Source of the DNA: Paracentrotus lividus
Taxonomy: Eukaryota; Echinodermata; Echinoidea; Camarodonta; Echinidae
Length of the DNA: 64,000 bases
Assembly: GCA_940671915.1 (NCBI GenBank)
Contig: CALNVZ010002100.1
Span: forward strand, 17,850,399 to 17,914,398
Reading direction: 5' to 3'
Shown here: one piece after another, positions 1 to 12,756 of the stretch
How the letters are laid out: the number at the start of each line of letters is the position of its first letter
Numbering within the stretch: the stretch's first letter is position 1
Translations under genes and position numbers: made by a program
The notes under the pieces: model-generated
The model's input: only the letters and a program-made list of their open reading frames with translations
Database searches by the model: none
Told to the model about the DNA's origin: nothing

Positions 1-321
1 AGAGGAGTTTTATGATATGCTATCTGTATGAACGGCTAACATGAACTATATAATAGGCGTAAGTACCCAAATTTATGGAAATTCATGCCCTTCTTATAGC
101 AACTTTAAAAAAATAATAAACAATTTTAAATATGATGCATCTAGAGCCAAATAGAGACAATGGCCCAATGCAATGCCAAAACGAACTTCATGTACATGTT
201 ATCCTCAATATCTAAAATTATACAAATCATTTAATAATTGAATGACACAGTAAAAGGGGCAAAGGGGGCACCGGGCTGCAGCCCCTTTCTCCCCCATTTT
301 TTTAAAGCAAATTAACTATAC

Positions 322-352
322 ACAGCCCCGTCGCCAAAGGCGACGGGGCTGT
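322..352. repeat. Perfect GC-rich hairpin, 14-bp arms
   Basis: The arms ACAGCCCCGTCGCC and GGCGACGGGGCTGT surround an AAA loop. They stand out in AT-rich surroundings. A related hairpin lies at 915-933. Probably part of a foldback transposon. Confidence 0.8.
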
Positions 353-531
353 ACTTCCACCACCTCCATTTACAGTGAAATAACCAGCAATGATGAGCGA
401 TCAGGTGATTATACTGATTAATATGATGAATCTAATGTTCAAATGTAATTCAACGGCATGTATGATATTTCAAGATACGGCCGTTGAAAAACTGAATCAT
501 ATAAGAGCTTTTTGACTTTAAAATATTTTTT

Positions 532-609
532 CCGTTGGCCTTGTCTCTTCTCATAGTGTTGGAAAATGAATTTTCCATTGGCCTTGTCTCTTCTCATAGT
601 GTTGGTGCC
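532..609 (+). repeat. 43-bp tandem duplication
   Basis: The segment beginning TTGGCCTTGTCTCTTCTCAT is repeated with a 43-nt period and nearly identical copies. This creates overlapping short open frames that are not genes. Confidence 0.85.
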
Positions 610-914
610 ATCGCTGCCATTTTCTATGAGTATGACGTCATTTTACTGTGCGAAGACGTATTTAACTCTGTGGCGAAGACAGCGCAAGCACGGAGAAATA
701 TACGTGGATGGACTCAATTTTCCTGTATTTTTCTTCATTATTAGTTGATTACTTCATGTGAAACATTTGCAGATGTCACCAATTCGAGGAAAAACTTCAA
801 AGATTTGATTCAATGCGAGTATGAATTCAAATGAATTTTTTTTTACCACGAAATATGTGGTCATGTATAGATATTTTCAAAACTTCACCAAATATGTCTA
901 TTGGCTCGTTAGTT

Positions 915-933
915 CCCGTCGCTTCGCGACGGG
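915..933. repeat. GC-rich hairpin, 8-bp arms
   Basis: CCCGTCGC and GCGACGGG are separated by TTC. The core words are shared with the hairpin at 322-352. Confidence 0.7.
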
Positions 934-1572
934 GGCTGGTCGGTTTACAGCAGCATATGCTCTAGAATCTAGTCTACGGGCTAGTATTTTGACAGCGTCC
1001 GTACGAGACTCTGCACTCTGAAATGGATAGATCTACAAGTACAAGTACTGAAGCACACAAGCAACTGAACCATATGGGACTAATGACAAGACTCGGTAAG
1101 AAAACTTTCAGAAAACAAACTTAATTTTTCACTTTTTAAAATCACATTTTCACTCATCTTTCTTCAATAACTGAGTGTTTGGATGTTCCTTTTACTATCC
1201 CTGATGTTTTTAAGTTTTCTTTTTTTTCTTCTTGGATGAAAAATTATTTTTTAAAGTCCACTTTCTGAAAATTAGTCGTTTTTGGGCGGGAGAGGGAAAA
1301 AAATTCAGTGATGTTTTAATTTTTTTTTTCATGATTTTGATTTGAAATTTTTCCAAAACTTTAAATATTCACTGTGTCTTATATTGACATAGACATATAC
1401 TACTACTAATTTTGGAGCAGAAAGTGATTGCAAAAAGGAGAAAAACCTTAGATAAAACAACATTGACAAGGTTACAAAATTTTCCCCAAAATATGGCAGT
1501 TTGGTCGTCAATACTAAAGTATTGACATCGTATCATCATGATCATGACTGAATGTACTGAAGTACGCTAGTA

Positions 1573-1740
1573 CAAGATTTCTTCAAATGCACACATTTTT
1601 TTGGAACTGGAAGATCTAATTTGCGAAGAGTCTGTTTAGGTAAGTGGCATTACATGTATTATATTTTTGCTGCATTTTACCCATTTTTAGTGGTATTTTT
1701 AACCATTCCAAATCGAACACGCAAAATTTTGAGGGGTTAG
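1573..1740 (+). repeat. Dispersed repeat, copy 1 (partner at 12133-12302)
   Basis: Shared words include ACAAGATTT, GTAAGTGGCATTACAT, TATATTTTTGCTG, TAGTGGTA and AACCATTCCAAA, in the same order and orientation as in the 12.1-kb copy. It is an interspersed element of unknown class. Confidence 0.65.
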
Positions 1741-4700
1741 GTTAGGGTCTACATCAATTCAGATGTATGGGACTGAGCCATGCGTCACAACATAAACAAT
1801 GCACACCGGTGTCGAATGCGGAAATAAAAGCATGGTAAATTATTAGACGTTTTGTCGTCATCATGCATAACATTCGCCCACATTAAATTGATGAAAATGT
1901 GATAAATAGATTTATTTTTACCCTTTAAGTCTTGTTTACACCTCTTCCCTGCACAATATCACGACACTCGCAGACGACACCCGACAACTCCTCGCTCGAT
2001 CTTGATTTGATCAGGCAGGCAGATCTCCCTGATTTGATCTTGATCTTTCAGAATCGCCTAGCCTAGCATATAGCCCGGCCTCCGATCCGCAGCATAATGG
2101 GCCTTTATGGGGCACGGGTCGCGTTATTTTTTTATTTATTTATTTATTTATTTATTTTCAGTCTATTTTTGTTTTTTTGTTTTTTTGTTGTTTTTTTTTC
2201 CGTGTTGAACCAATGGGAATGAAAAAGATTATTTTTTAAAAAGCCCGCAAAGCCGCAGAAAAAAGAGGAAAAATGCAGCCGGGGGAGGTATGGGGGGGGG
2301 CAGCAATATTGCTCGTTGCTGGGGGCGAGGAGCAGAGTTGAGGAACGGCGATAGCAGCTCAGGGATACGAAATAAATTAAAACAAAACTAAAACATTAGG
2401 GCAGTTGGGGCACCACTGTTTGGAAACCAAATGATTTTTTATTTTTTTATTTTATTTTTTTATTTTTTTTATTTTTTTAAACAAACTAATAAAGCCAGGA
2501 TCATCGATAATTTTGGCTCATGATTTTTTCGCTTGCATGTTAATGTTGATATCATTTTGTTTGACTAGGAGGGAAAAAATGGTGTATGAGCGGGGATGGC
2601 TGGCTCTAGCTTAATTCGCGCTTGCTATAATGTTTGAGGAGTGGGGAGTATTATGCCTAAATAATGTAAGAGTTGGTTGCAGAAAAAACAAAACAGAATC
2701 GAACGAGCAAAGGAATTAAAATTCTCTGTTTTCGGGCCATTAGGAGAAAATCGAAAACATGCTTGAGACGAGTAACAAAACAGCATTGATATTTCATGGG
2801 GTACTCGGGAACACAATGTAATAACTTCTTGGAAAATGATGCGTGCCTATTACTCGATGTATAGTAACCATAATAGGGATGTCCACTAAAATTTTAAGTT
2901 ATTTTTAAGTTTTTTTGCTAGGCTTATTGGATAGAGAATTTTAAATGAAACATTTTGGTAGGCCTACTTGAATTATCACAATTGGATGTTCCATTTCAAA
3001 GATATGACCCAAAGAGTGTCTCGGATTACCAATGAACAGTTAGAATTTTTACAAGACAGTTTCAGACAAAGCCAGAAAATGCAATAAAAGCTCAAGTTTA
3101 TATACCAAACATTTTCTATGTGTGTATCAACATGAAATGAGATTATAGTAACATAATTGAGGCGTATGAGTAGATTATACAAAAAGTTATGGCAGTACAA
3201 AACCAAAGGTTTGACATTGTATATGTTACCGTTAGGTATGTGATCCAATTATGACCACCGTGGAAAAATACCTCCATAGGGCACACCCTAGACAATAACT
3301 ATCTCATGGTGGTTTGGCTCAGAGCTGAGTGTTGGAGAGGGTATAGTAATTTTAAAACTTAAATGGCCAGTAGTATAAACATTGTTCTTTGTTTTTCACC
3401 CTAATACATTTTTTTGTTAAAAAATAGTTAAATTTTATAGATATCCACTTTTCCTTCTCTGAATCTATATCATATCAATTCTAGTTGTAAACTTAAGAGG
3501 AAGAGGGCGCTATCACTCTACGCAAATCAAACGCTGCCATAGACATTTAATTGTAGTTTGCAGCAGTGGTTTTTTCACTTTTGTTTTTCTTGATTATGGC
3601 GAGCAACTACCTTTTCAAAGAAATGATCAACTTGAATAATTACGTTAAGAGTCTTTTTTTTTTTCAAAAATAGGAATAACTTGCTGCAAAGGGGAAAAAA
3701 AGTCCTGTCACTTGTGTCAATTCGAAATCCTAATCAGATCAAATTCCTGTACAATATGGCAAATTTTCTCAAAATAGCTCATACGCCACATAATTATCTT
3801 CCTGGATAACGCATAATTATATAACAGCTTAATGATCAAGCGTTTTTAAAAGCTTGAATTCTCACCTTCCAGAGATGGTAAATTCATTTCGATTGGTTAA
3901 AAAAAAGTCCTGTCACTTTGAACATTGTCACAAACGAATCTTTACTCGATGGGTCAATATTTCCGCATATCACATGCATATCGCATTGTGGACGGCGTCT
4001 TCGCAAGATGTGACAAGATCACTATTTATTATCAATAATCGTTAGGAACATCAATCTATGTGAAATAAAGATTCTGATTACAACTTTAGCACAATGGTGT
4101 TATAGGCTTGCCAAAATGTATTTTCCCCAATCTGGTCTGAAGCATCTACCTACGAAAACTATGAATAAAATTTCAATTATTTATTTCATGTCCATGAGAA
4201 ATTAGCTCGAACGGATCGACTGACCAGACCATTTTACCACAGGGAAGTTTTTTAGGCGATGTTTTGTACGCTAAGTAATGAATCTGCATGCAGTTGTCAA
4301 TCGGTCGTCGCTTCCCGCCGTTATAGGCGCGGGTTTTGTTGACATTAATGTAGAACCTATAATTTTCTGCGCCGCTCAGTTGTATTTCCACTAAACTCAT
4401 GAATGTAATGTTGCGTTTCCCTCCTCAAATATGGACGCGCGTCTTTTATGTTAAGATTTAATGTCATACGTATGGTTTACATTTCACGTGGAGTAGAATT
4501 GATATGAATTCCAATTCTATGAGAATTCCAGCGCATAACACACATCACACAGAAGCATCACTTTGAACACGCGTGTAGTTTTTTTTTCATATAAAATGTT
4601 TTCAACAGGAAAAGTGTTGTCACGTTATCTACTTCTTATCATAAGTATGACCATTCGAGTATAAAAACTGAATTGAGTACTTTGTATCGCCCTGTTTACT

Positions 4701-4904
4701 CGCGCCCCAAAAGACATATCTCAGACAGCACTGTTTTTTTTGCAATACTTGCATTCTTCTACTGCTCGCTCGTGTATTCGGAGTAGGCAGTGCATGGGGT
4801 CTTGTTTGCATTATTGTAAATACAGATGGGTGACACATCCATACAGTGAAGTGGAGAACCCATTCTAGGTGGCTTTTGCATGTTTGTGTGCATGGCCATT
4901 CCTA

Positions 4905-5160
4905 ACCATAAGGCACGATCAATTTTCGTGGCACTAATATTAAGACCGCCTCAGTTTAAGATCAATTCATTAATTGCCGCCAAGTTAGTTTAAGAGCAAG
5001 TTGGTCCTCTATATTAATTTCAAGATTAATGTGACGCCCGCATAAGTTGAAGACAAATTTGGCCCTCGATACTCAGTGTAAGATCAATTATGGCGCCCCT
5101 TAAATAGTTTTAGGTAAACTGAGCGACCTAAGTTAAGATAATTTGACACTCGAGCCTTGA
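4905..5160 (+). repeat. Degenerate tandem array, about 30-45-nt units
   Basis: About seven diverged units follow the pattern (A/T)AAGTT(T)AAGA-CAA-TTGG-GCC(C/T). Examples are AGTTTAAGATCAATTCATTA, AGTTTAAGAGCAAGTTGGTC, AGTTGAAGACAAATTTGGCC and TAAGATCAATTATGGCGCCC. Copies differ by substitutions and short indels. Confidence 0.6.
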
Positions 5161-5857
5161 GACTTCAGGACGCGGTTTTAATTTCATTTTGTGGCGCCTA
5201 CTGTATTGTCGAGGTCAAGTGTATGGCTTGGGAAGTGTTGTAACGTGATCAGCTAAGTGTTTTGTTGGCAAGATGAGGCGATTATGGGTTGTGGCGATCA
5301 AGCGGGTCTTTGTTGTGAGGGGTTGTGGGATTCGTCACAAATGCCACCAGTCTTTTTCGTACGAACTTCTCGCGACGTCCCTCCTTTGCCGCGCAGCACC
5401 CCTACTGCACCATCTCTCTTGACCTCTCAGCAGCAGACCTACATCCGTCGCGCCCCTCTCTCGCACGGGTCTGTGCGGTGTTAATAGATGTTAGATTTTG
5501 GGCGATGATTCGTACGACTATCAGTATGGGGACTCATGTGCATTGGATGCCCACGGCGTCCTCTTTTTAACGATACGCCGCTGTATATTTACCTACACAC
5601 TCTCCACCAGCGAATTAAATTTTCTGAATTTTAACTGGGAATCACATCATTGCATACTATTTTCCCTAAGGGGCAGGAAATATCCTATATCTTAATCGCC
5701 CCCAAGTCATAATCAACACCTTTGGCAAAAGGCCTAATTATTTTGTTTATTAAAAGGGGAAATGCCAAAGGGTTGCCAGAAATGTATATATTTACGTTGT
5801 CCGAGAGGGGGGAAATAAAATGATAAATGAATAAAACATAAATTGTAGTAAAAGTTG

Positions 5858-5894
<37 letters not shown>

Positions 5895-6634
5895 AAGATA
5901 TACAAAGTTTAACTGCTAAAACAATTAAAGGGCGATCATCAAAATGAAAAGAAAACAAAGTTTTGGTTTTGATTAAAAGAAATGATAAAAACCATGCACT
6001 GCATGCCTTTTGTCTCGGCTATTATATTACCTGCATGCCTTTTGTTTCGGCTATCAATTTACCTATATAAGTCTACCCAAAACCTCTTTGCTCGTATTCA
6101 TTTTAACATGGTTTTAGCATTGTCGAACCTTTGCACGACCCTTTCTCATGACCAATGGGATTTTATGACCATATTACCTAGTATCTATAGTTCTATACCG
6201 TATTGAATTATATTGTAATGTCTGAAGGGACATCATTATCCGAAATGAAAGCGGTTGCACATAATGCCATTATATATGGGGTGAATTTTCTGGGGGGGGG
6301 GGGGTAAATATTTAACATTTTCTTATACAAAACAATTGATGACTAGTTATGACGTCGCAAGCCCCGTGACATCTTTTTCAATTGCCTAAAAAGGCATATT
6401 GATTATTTTGATTATATCTTATTTAAAGTCTTAATAGCTTTCTTTACATATAGGCTTATAACACTTGTACATGTTGTCCGATCGCTTCTGCTTTCAGTTA
6501 CTGTAGGCCTACATAATACTTTGACAATTTATATTCTGAAAATTTTTCTATATTTAGGCTTATAACTATATTGGTAGTTAATCTCAACAATTTAGCTCTC
6601 TCTTTTTTCTTACTTTTTTTTTTTTTTCCTTTTC

Positions 6635-6637
<3 letters not shown>

Positions 6638-6694
<57 letters not shown>

Positions 6695-6710
6695 CTTTCT
6701 CCCTCTCTCT
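6638..6710 (+). repeat. (CT)n microsatellite
   Basis: An uninterrupted CT run followed by CTCTTT variants, about 70 nt. Confidence 0.95.
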
Positions 6711-7189
6711 TTCTACTTCTATATGACATCAAACAGCTTTAATTTGAAGGCCTAAAATATGGACAAAGGCAGAAATAAGGGGCCGCGAGCCGTGGGGCTG
6801 GTGGGCCGCGTCAGGACAGCCCCCCCCCTCCCCAAATTGTACAAAAACGAAGAAAAAAAAATGACCATCCATTTGTGATTTTCAGCCTGATCTACTCCCA
6901 TTTCACTTTCGGCCCACCCACTCCATTTTCAAAAACGCTCCGTCCATGCCCCTGTTAAAAAATCACTGAAAACCATTTTGAGTTATTCTATAGGCATAGG
7001 CATTATAGTATGTGGTTCAGAGTTCAGTGTCAGTGCAGTGAGATGGAAAGTGAGTAATATTTTTTTCCTTTACGATTTGATTTTTGGAGACACTGTAAGC
7101 TCGATCGTCTCTCACGTATGTTCGCCGCGATCATTTTGTGTAAGCCGCCATATTGATTCAATGAACAATGCCGCGCAGGCCTGATAATG

Positions 7190-7695
7190 CATATTCATGA
7201 TGCGTAGTCCCACAAATATACGTTTTTGTAGTATGATTGAAAGACGTCTATGGCATGCCATAAGGGAATCAAATATTATTACATTCCACTATAAAAATAT
7301 ATATTTCTCTTTTACAAAACCATTTCACTCCAAGAAATATACATTTGTCTTTTACAAATTTATTTCATTCTACTTTAAAAATATGTTTCACTAAAATATA
7401 TATGTCCTTTTAAAGAAAATACATTTCACTTTTAAAAAAAATATATATATATTATATGTTTCACTTTTCACAAAATATATATTTTATTTTTCACAAAATA
7501 TATATGTTTCACTTTTCAAAAAATATATTTCTCTTTAAACAAAAATATTTACTTCTCTTTTGTAAAGAAAAATACATTTCACTTTTCACAAAAAAAAAAT
7601 ATGCTTCACGATCACAAAAAAAAAGTGTTTTACTAAAAAAATACATTCCACTTTTCATAGAAGACATGTATCTCACTTCAGTACATGGAACCCTT
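7190..7695 (+). repeat. Left arm of a large inverted repeat
   Basis: This arm matches the reverse complement of about 10860-11312. It begins with GACGTCTATGGCATGCCATA near 7242 and continues through degenerate TTTCAC-TTTTACAAA-ATATAT units. Identity by eye is high in the first 350 nt. Short shared words such as GTTACAAATTCGTG suggest that homology reaches further inward. Confidence 0.8.
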
Positions 7696-8540
7696 CTTGA
7701 CCGCATCGCATTGTTTATTTAGCTCTCCACGCATACGTTACAAATTCGTGTATGTTTACACTGCATGTGCGAGATGCGTGTACGAACGCACAGTGTACAA
7801 TATAATTCATTCCTTTATCGCAGTAACCTTTCACTCGTGAAAAAAAAACACGTTTTACTTTATTAAAAAAAATACATGCCTCATTTTTCTCAACCGAAAG
7901 GCGGCGCTACATAGCAAGACGCGCGGGTTGCAATGGCCAGGGTATGCAGATCCTTGCCATGCTTGCCATTTTGTAATAATAGTATTTTATGAGTCAATCA
8001 CTGCCGCGCAACATGCATAAACAAAAAACTGATTAGCTAATAACTGATTAGCCCAATGTTCATTTCAGTTTGTAAGCTTTAGTATATCATCGATTATAAT
8101 GAAAAGATAGATCAATAGGCCTACATAGAAATGCCTGCTATCACCAGTCCTATAGGAGTTCTTCTTTCCATCATATTTTGTGCTCACAATAATGATTAAA
8201 ATACATACAAAACAAACATATCAAACAGTAAAATGTCATTTAATATATTGCTTGCAGAAATTCGTTGATGTAGTTGAATTATTATTACAGAAGCGCATGC
8301 CCCTGACTAAGTAAAGTCAAGGCTTGACGTATCAGGATGAGCAGACATTATATAGTATCTTGGGCAGTTCGTTTGTCTGCTTGTGTTTTTAATTGAAATT
8401 GTGTATTAATCCCGCGAACACTACAAGTAATGAGCCCTTAGTTATATGAAGGATTAATTTGTTACCGAAACATCATTTCTAAAACATGTCATATGTATTC
8501 AAGTATGAAAAATGAATCATTCAATCGGGTAATAATATTT

Positions 8541-8611
8541 TGTGAAGCGCTTTGAGCAGTATTAAAACTGGAAAAGCGCTATATGAATAACCAGATATTA
8601 TTATTATTATA
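8541..8611 (+). repeat. SINE/LINE-type 3' tail ending in (ATT)n
   Basis: GAAGCGCTTTGAGCAG, GAAAAGCGCTATATGAATAA and then ATTATTATTAT form a tail I recognise from invertebrate SINEs. A tail in the opposite orientation lies at 16058-16104. Confidence 0.65.
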
Positions 8612-10859
8612 CATCCATATTCGTTCTAATTTTGTACCCCAAGTCAATTACCACCCCCCAAAAAAAAACAACAAAACAAAAAACAAAACAAAAACAAAAC
8701 AAAACAAAACAACAAAACAAAAGACCAAAAACACAAACGATCGTTTTAATGATAGCTGTCAGGATCTATTATTCAATATGGACATCACAACACGCGCGTA
8801 TTATATGCTTGGAATGAGGTGGGTGGCCAAGAGCACGGGTGTCACTCAAGAAAACAAATGATATCCAGACAACCCTGAAAATATTACCTTAAAAACTGCG
8901 TATTACCCACACCCAAATTTTCACGATATCGATAAGATATCGGAATAAAATACCATACCCTAAAAGCTACAGACGGTAAAAATTGAGCACCAGAAACATA
9001 AATTTAATCTGAATACACCTCTATTTGATGAAAATTCTGTCGATGTTGACGACGCCGGAAGGTTGAATACAATGAGGCCCTATCCGATTTAAAAGTTTTG
9101 TAAAATATAGATACGCAGGCGTAGCTCATCATTAAGTGAGCCCCCAACCCCCACCCCCCCCCCGACCCGGTAGGACGGAACGGGAACAGAGGGGCGAGAA
9201 AATTAAGGAGAGAAGAGGAAAAAAAAAATAAGAGAAAATAAGAGTATAGGAAGGGGAGGCCGGAGCAGAGAAAAGAAAAGGGAAACAAGAAAGAAAAAAG
9301 TTGGAGGCCACACCCAACTGACCTTAAAAACTGGGGGTGGGGGGGGGGCTTATCGATCTTAAAATGTAGAGGACCAAAAATACATCCTATTAGATCATTT
9401 ATATTATTCATTATAATGTACGTATATTGATACTATTAATATAGAAATTCTAAGCCGAATGACGCCATTTTTTTCCTTTAATGATTCCCTATTGCTATCA
9501 AGAGTCACCATCTTACACCAAGTAGAAAATTTCCCCTCATGTACTTAACACGTCGTCAACCATCTGTTTCTCAAAAGGGCTTTTAATTAATTCTATTCAT
9601 TATCAGGTTTCCTGAGGAAATTAATAGAAAAGCCAATTAATTGTTGTTATGTTGTTATAAAGAATCACTCTTAAGAGAAGATTTCCGCTCACAGCTTCTC
9701 GGCTTGCCGCAAAATATTCTTTTGATCAGTGGGCGCGGGAAGATAGGCGCTACTTTATATTTATGGAGATTCTCCCTATGAAAGCGGTACTTCAAATAAG
9801 ACAAAATATAGGCTTGCAAGTGCGCCATTTGATTCACTCAATCAATCAAAATATATCAATGGAAAAGAATAACTAATTAGGTTCTTCATATAATTTCATA
9901 ATCTTTTAAAATTTTCCGATCATTAGGCCTTATGTTCCCAGCGCCATCATTTTAAAAAGTGTATCTCAACCCTCTAGTTCTATGCCGCAAATTCAGTTGA
10001 GCCACCTGTATGTTAATTGCGTACCCCTAAATGATCAAGACCGCTATATCTCAGTTCTAGGGTAGTGCAGAATCTACCTTCGCTGTTCACAATTAATTTA
10101 ACTGCTATCATAAACATTATCTAATAGAACACGAGGATTTCAAGTAAGACAATTTAACAATGTGTTGTTGGTGCTTGTGTTCCTTATTTTTTTTAATCAT
10201 CGATTTATTTTGAAACACAAACAGCATGAAGCGAAAAGAAGAACTCCAAGCAACAAGTAGGAGAGCACACAAATTTCTATTATTCATCTATTTTCGAATT
10301 ATGAATGAATAATCGATGTCAACATAAACGCCTCCAAAATATCAACACGAAAACAATAAAATAAAGACCACTAATAAATTGAGCAATATATTCCGATGTT
10401 ATATCAAGTCTTGACATCTCTAGAGATGATCAATTGCCTTCATAAAAAAAAAACCATTCATGCCAAAATAATACGATGCCAAAAGATTAGTGTTTGTGGC
10501 ATAATGTTTCGCCATCAACACCGCACGTGCCTGCGTAACGCCGCCGGTTACAAGGTTGCACCTAGGAAGAAGTGTGATATTACAATAATTTGGTAAAACT
10601 AAAGTGAAACATACTATATTTTTTCACGTCCAGTGAGACGCCAATATACTGCTAGATAGAGGAAGATTATTATTTACACTGCTGCGTTTCCGTATAACAC
10701 AATCTCGCACAAGCGTGAGCCAAAATAACAATGGTGAAATCATCACGAATTTGTAACTCTGCGTGCAAACACAGCATCAATGCGTGCTAATCAAAAGGTC
10801 ATTGTCCTATCTCGTTAACTAAAGTCTCAGATAACATCTATTTACCATCGAATAAGTGG

Positions 10860-11312
10860 ATGACATGTATTTTTTTTTAATGTTGAAATAACAATGTCTG
10901 GATGTGAGATACATGCTACCATATAGCATTTTCTTTCACAAACGAAAATAAATATTTTGTGAAAAGGGAAATATATTTTGTGAAAAGCGAAACATAAATT
11001 TGTGAAAAGTAAAACATATATTTCTTGAAAAGTGAAGCATATATAATTTGTGAAAAATAAAATATATATTTTGTAAAAAGTGAAACATATGTATAAATAT
11101 ATATATATTTTTTAGATTGAAATGTATTTTTTTTTTAAAGGACATGTATATATTTTAGTGAAACACATTTTTAAAGTAGAGTGAAATAGATTTGTAAAAG
11201 AGAAATGTATATTTCTTGGAGTGAAATGGTTTTGTAAAAGAGAAATATATATTTTTTAGAGTGAAATGTAATAATATTTGATGCCCTTATGGCGTGCCAT
11301 AGACGTCAGTCC
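10860..11312 (-). repeat. Right arm of the large inverted repeat
   Basis: Reverse complement of the 7190-7695 arm, ending at CCATAGACGTC. Together with the left arm it spans about 4.1 kb. Confidence 0.8.
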
Positions 11313-11789
11313 AATCTAATTCTATATTTAAAAAAAACATTACTCATGTTCACCTTACCAAACTTCCCAAGAGTGTCGTAGATATACTATTAGACAAGAT
11401 ACAACAAACAAAATAGACACTGCAAATTCGGAAGAAGACAAATTGGGTTAAAAGGTAGTGATTACAAGTCGGCAGTCACGTAAGTTCCCACCGGGAACCT
11501 ATTGAAATGTTAATGAGAGAATCACTGAACCGGTATTGAATGAACAAAGCCATATTAGCATACATGTATGATGATTATTCATGACGCATAGTCCCACATA
11601 TTATGTTTTTGTCGATAATTAAAAGACGTCAGACCAATAAATCTAATCCTAGATTTTAAAAATACATTATTCATGTTCACCTTACCAAATTTCACAAGAG
11701 TGTCGTAGATATACTATTAGACAAGATACAACAAACAAAATAGACACTGCAAATTCGGAAGAAGACAAATTGGGTTAAAAGGTAGTGAA
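11308..11789 (+). repeat. Direct repeat pair, about 150 bp each, 327-nt period
   Basis: Copies at about 11308-11460 and 11625-11787 share a nearly identical core from GAGTGTCGTAGATATACTAT to GGGTTAAAAGGTAGTG. The sequence between them (TTCATGACGCATAGTCCCAC) resembles the left flank of the inverted repeat at 7194, so these are fragments of one element family. Confidence 0.85.
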
Positions 11790-12132
11790 AGGGGCAGTTT
11801 ATGGCCTTACTAACTGCTGCTGCGAGTTGACTAGCATGAAAACATGAGGTGCCTTCGCTTTTACAGGCTATAATTTCAAAATTATGGAATATAAAATTGA
11901 CCAAATTACTTTATTTGTTCGTTTATGTTCTTACAATACTATGCGGATGACTAATCTTGTTTTTCATGATGATCAAAAAGAAAAGAAATGGCATCAGAAT
12001 TGCCGTTCTTGTGTAGTTAATTGAGTCCCATTCGTGGTGGTCAGTTTGCAACACGCATGCGCAACATCGGCAATAGCTGTGTGCTCGATTTTCACGGAGA
12101 TCAGATGAGATTCTGTAATGGGCTGGAAAATA

Positions 12133-12302
12133 CAAGATTTATTCCAGTGCACGCAGTTTTTAGGAAGGTATGATTTGCGACATGTTTGTTTATGTAAGTG
12201 GCATTACATAACTTATATTTTTGCTGATTTTTACCTACTCTTAGTGGTAGTTTTAACCATTCCAAAAGTTTTTCCAAATTGAACTTGATAAAATTTGACG
12301 GG
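12133..12302 (+). repeat. Dispersed repeat, copy 2
   Basis: Homologous to 1573-1740. It lies about 450 nt upstream of the VPS16 start codon, so part of the VPS16 5' flank is repeat-derived. Confidence 0.6.
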
Positions 12303-12756
12303 TTTCCCTCAGAACGCTGCCACTTGTGGCAGCTTTCCGGTGGCGCTATTTATGGCCGTAACCTCGCTTCAAGTGCAGTCTATCAGCAATCGAGTCTCTG
12401 TAAGTGTAACTTAAACCCAATTGCCTTAATTGTTAATTTAGATGAAAGATTTAAGCAAATCACGAGTAAAAATGAGACTAAAACTTTGCAAATCTCATTA
12501 AATATTTTACTGAAAATGTTGAAAAATTATATCAGCATTGGAGACAGACAAAGCGAGAAAATAATCAGCGGCCTCTTGAGGCTATTCTTATATATCTGTC
12601 AATATGTCAGCGCCCACAATGTGACCATTGGTTGTATAGATTACAAACATACGTGCTCTGCTGCTGGCTAATGATTTTCAGGGATTTTCAAGCAAAAGCA
12701 ACATTTTCTAAGAATTAGCAGAACTCTGAGTCTTCCAGGGAATTTTTTAAAGCAAG

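Larger units (their letters stand above)
1..12132. other. Repeat-rich region upstream of VPS16 without recognisable genes
   Basis: All open frames here are short and low-complexity or A/T-driven. None gives a recognisable protein or a chain of phase-compatible exons. Contents are simple repeats (TTTA near 2127-2160, T-runs 2435-2480, A-run 5857-5892, CT array 6638-6710, AAAAC array 8650-8735), a degenerate tandem array at 4905-5160, a SINE-like tail at 8541, and the large inverted repeat at 7190-11312. Confidence 0.6.

Noticed and set aside
5857-5892. Processed pseudogene poly(A) tail
   Set aside because: No coding-like sequence or target duplication was found upstream of the A-run.
9004-9411. 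135-aa minus-strand open frame
   Set aside because: Low-complexity Phe/Ser/Pro/Leu product of purine-rich DNA; no family similarity.
12279-12671. 130-aa open frame upstream of VPS16
   Set aside because: No recognisable motifs, overlaps a dispersed repeat at its start, and has no supporting splice structure.
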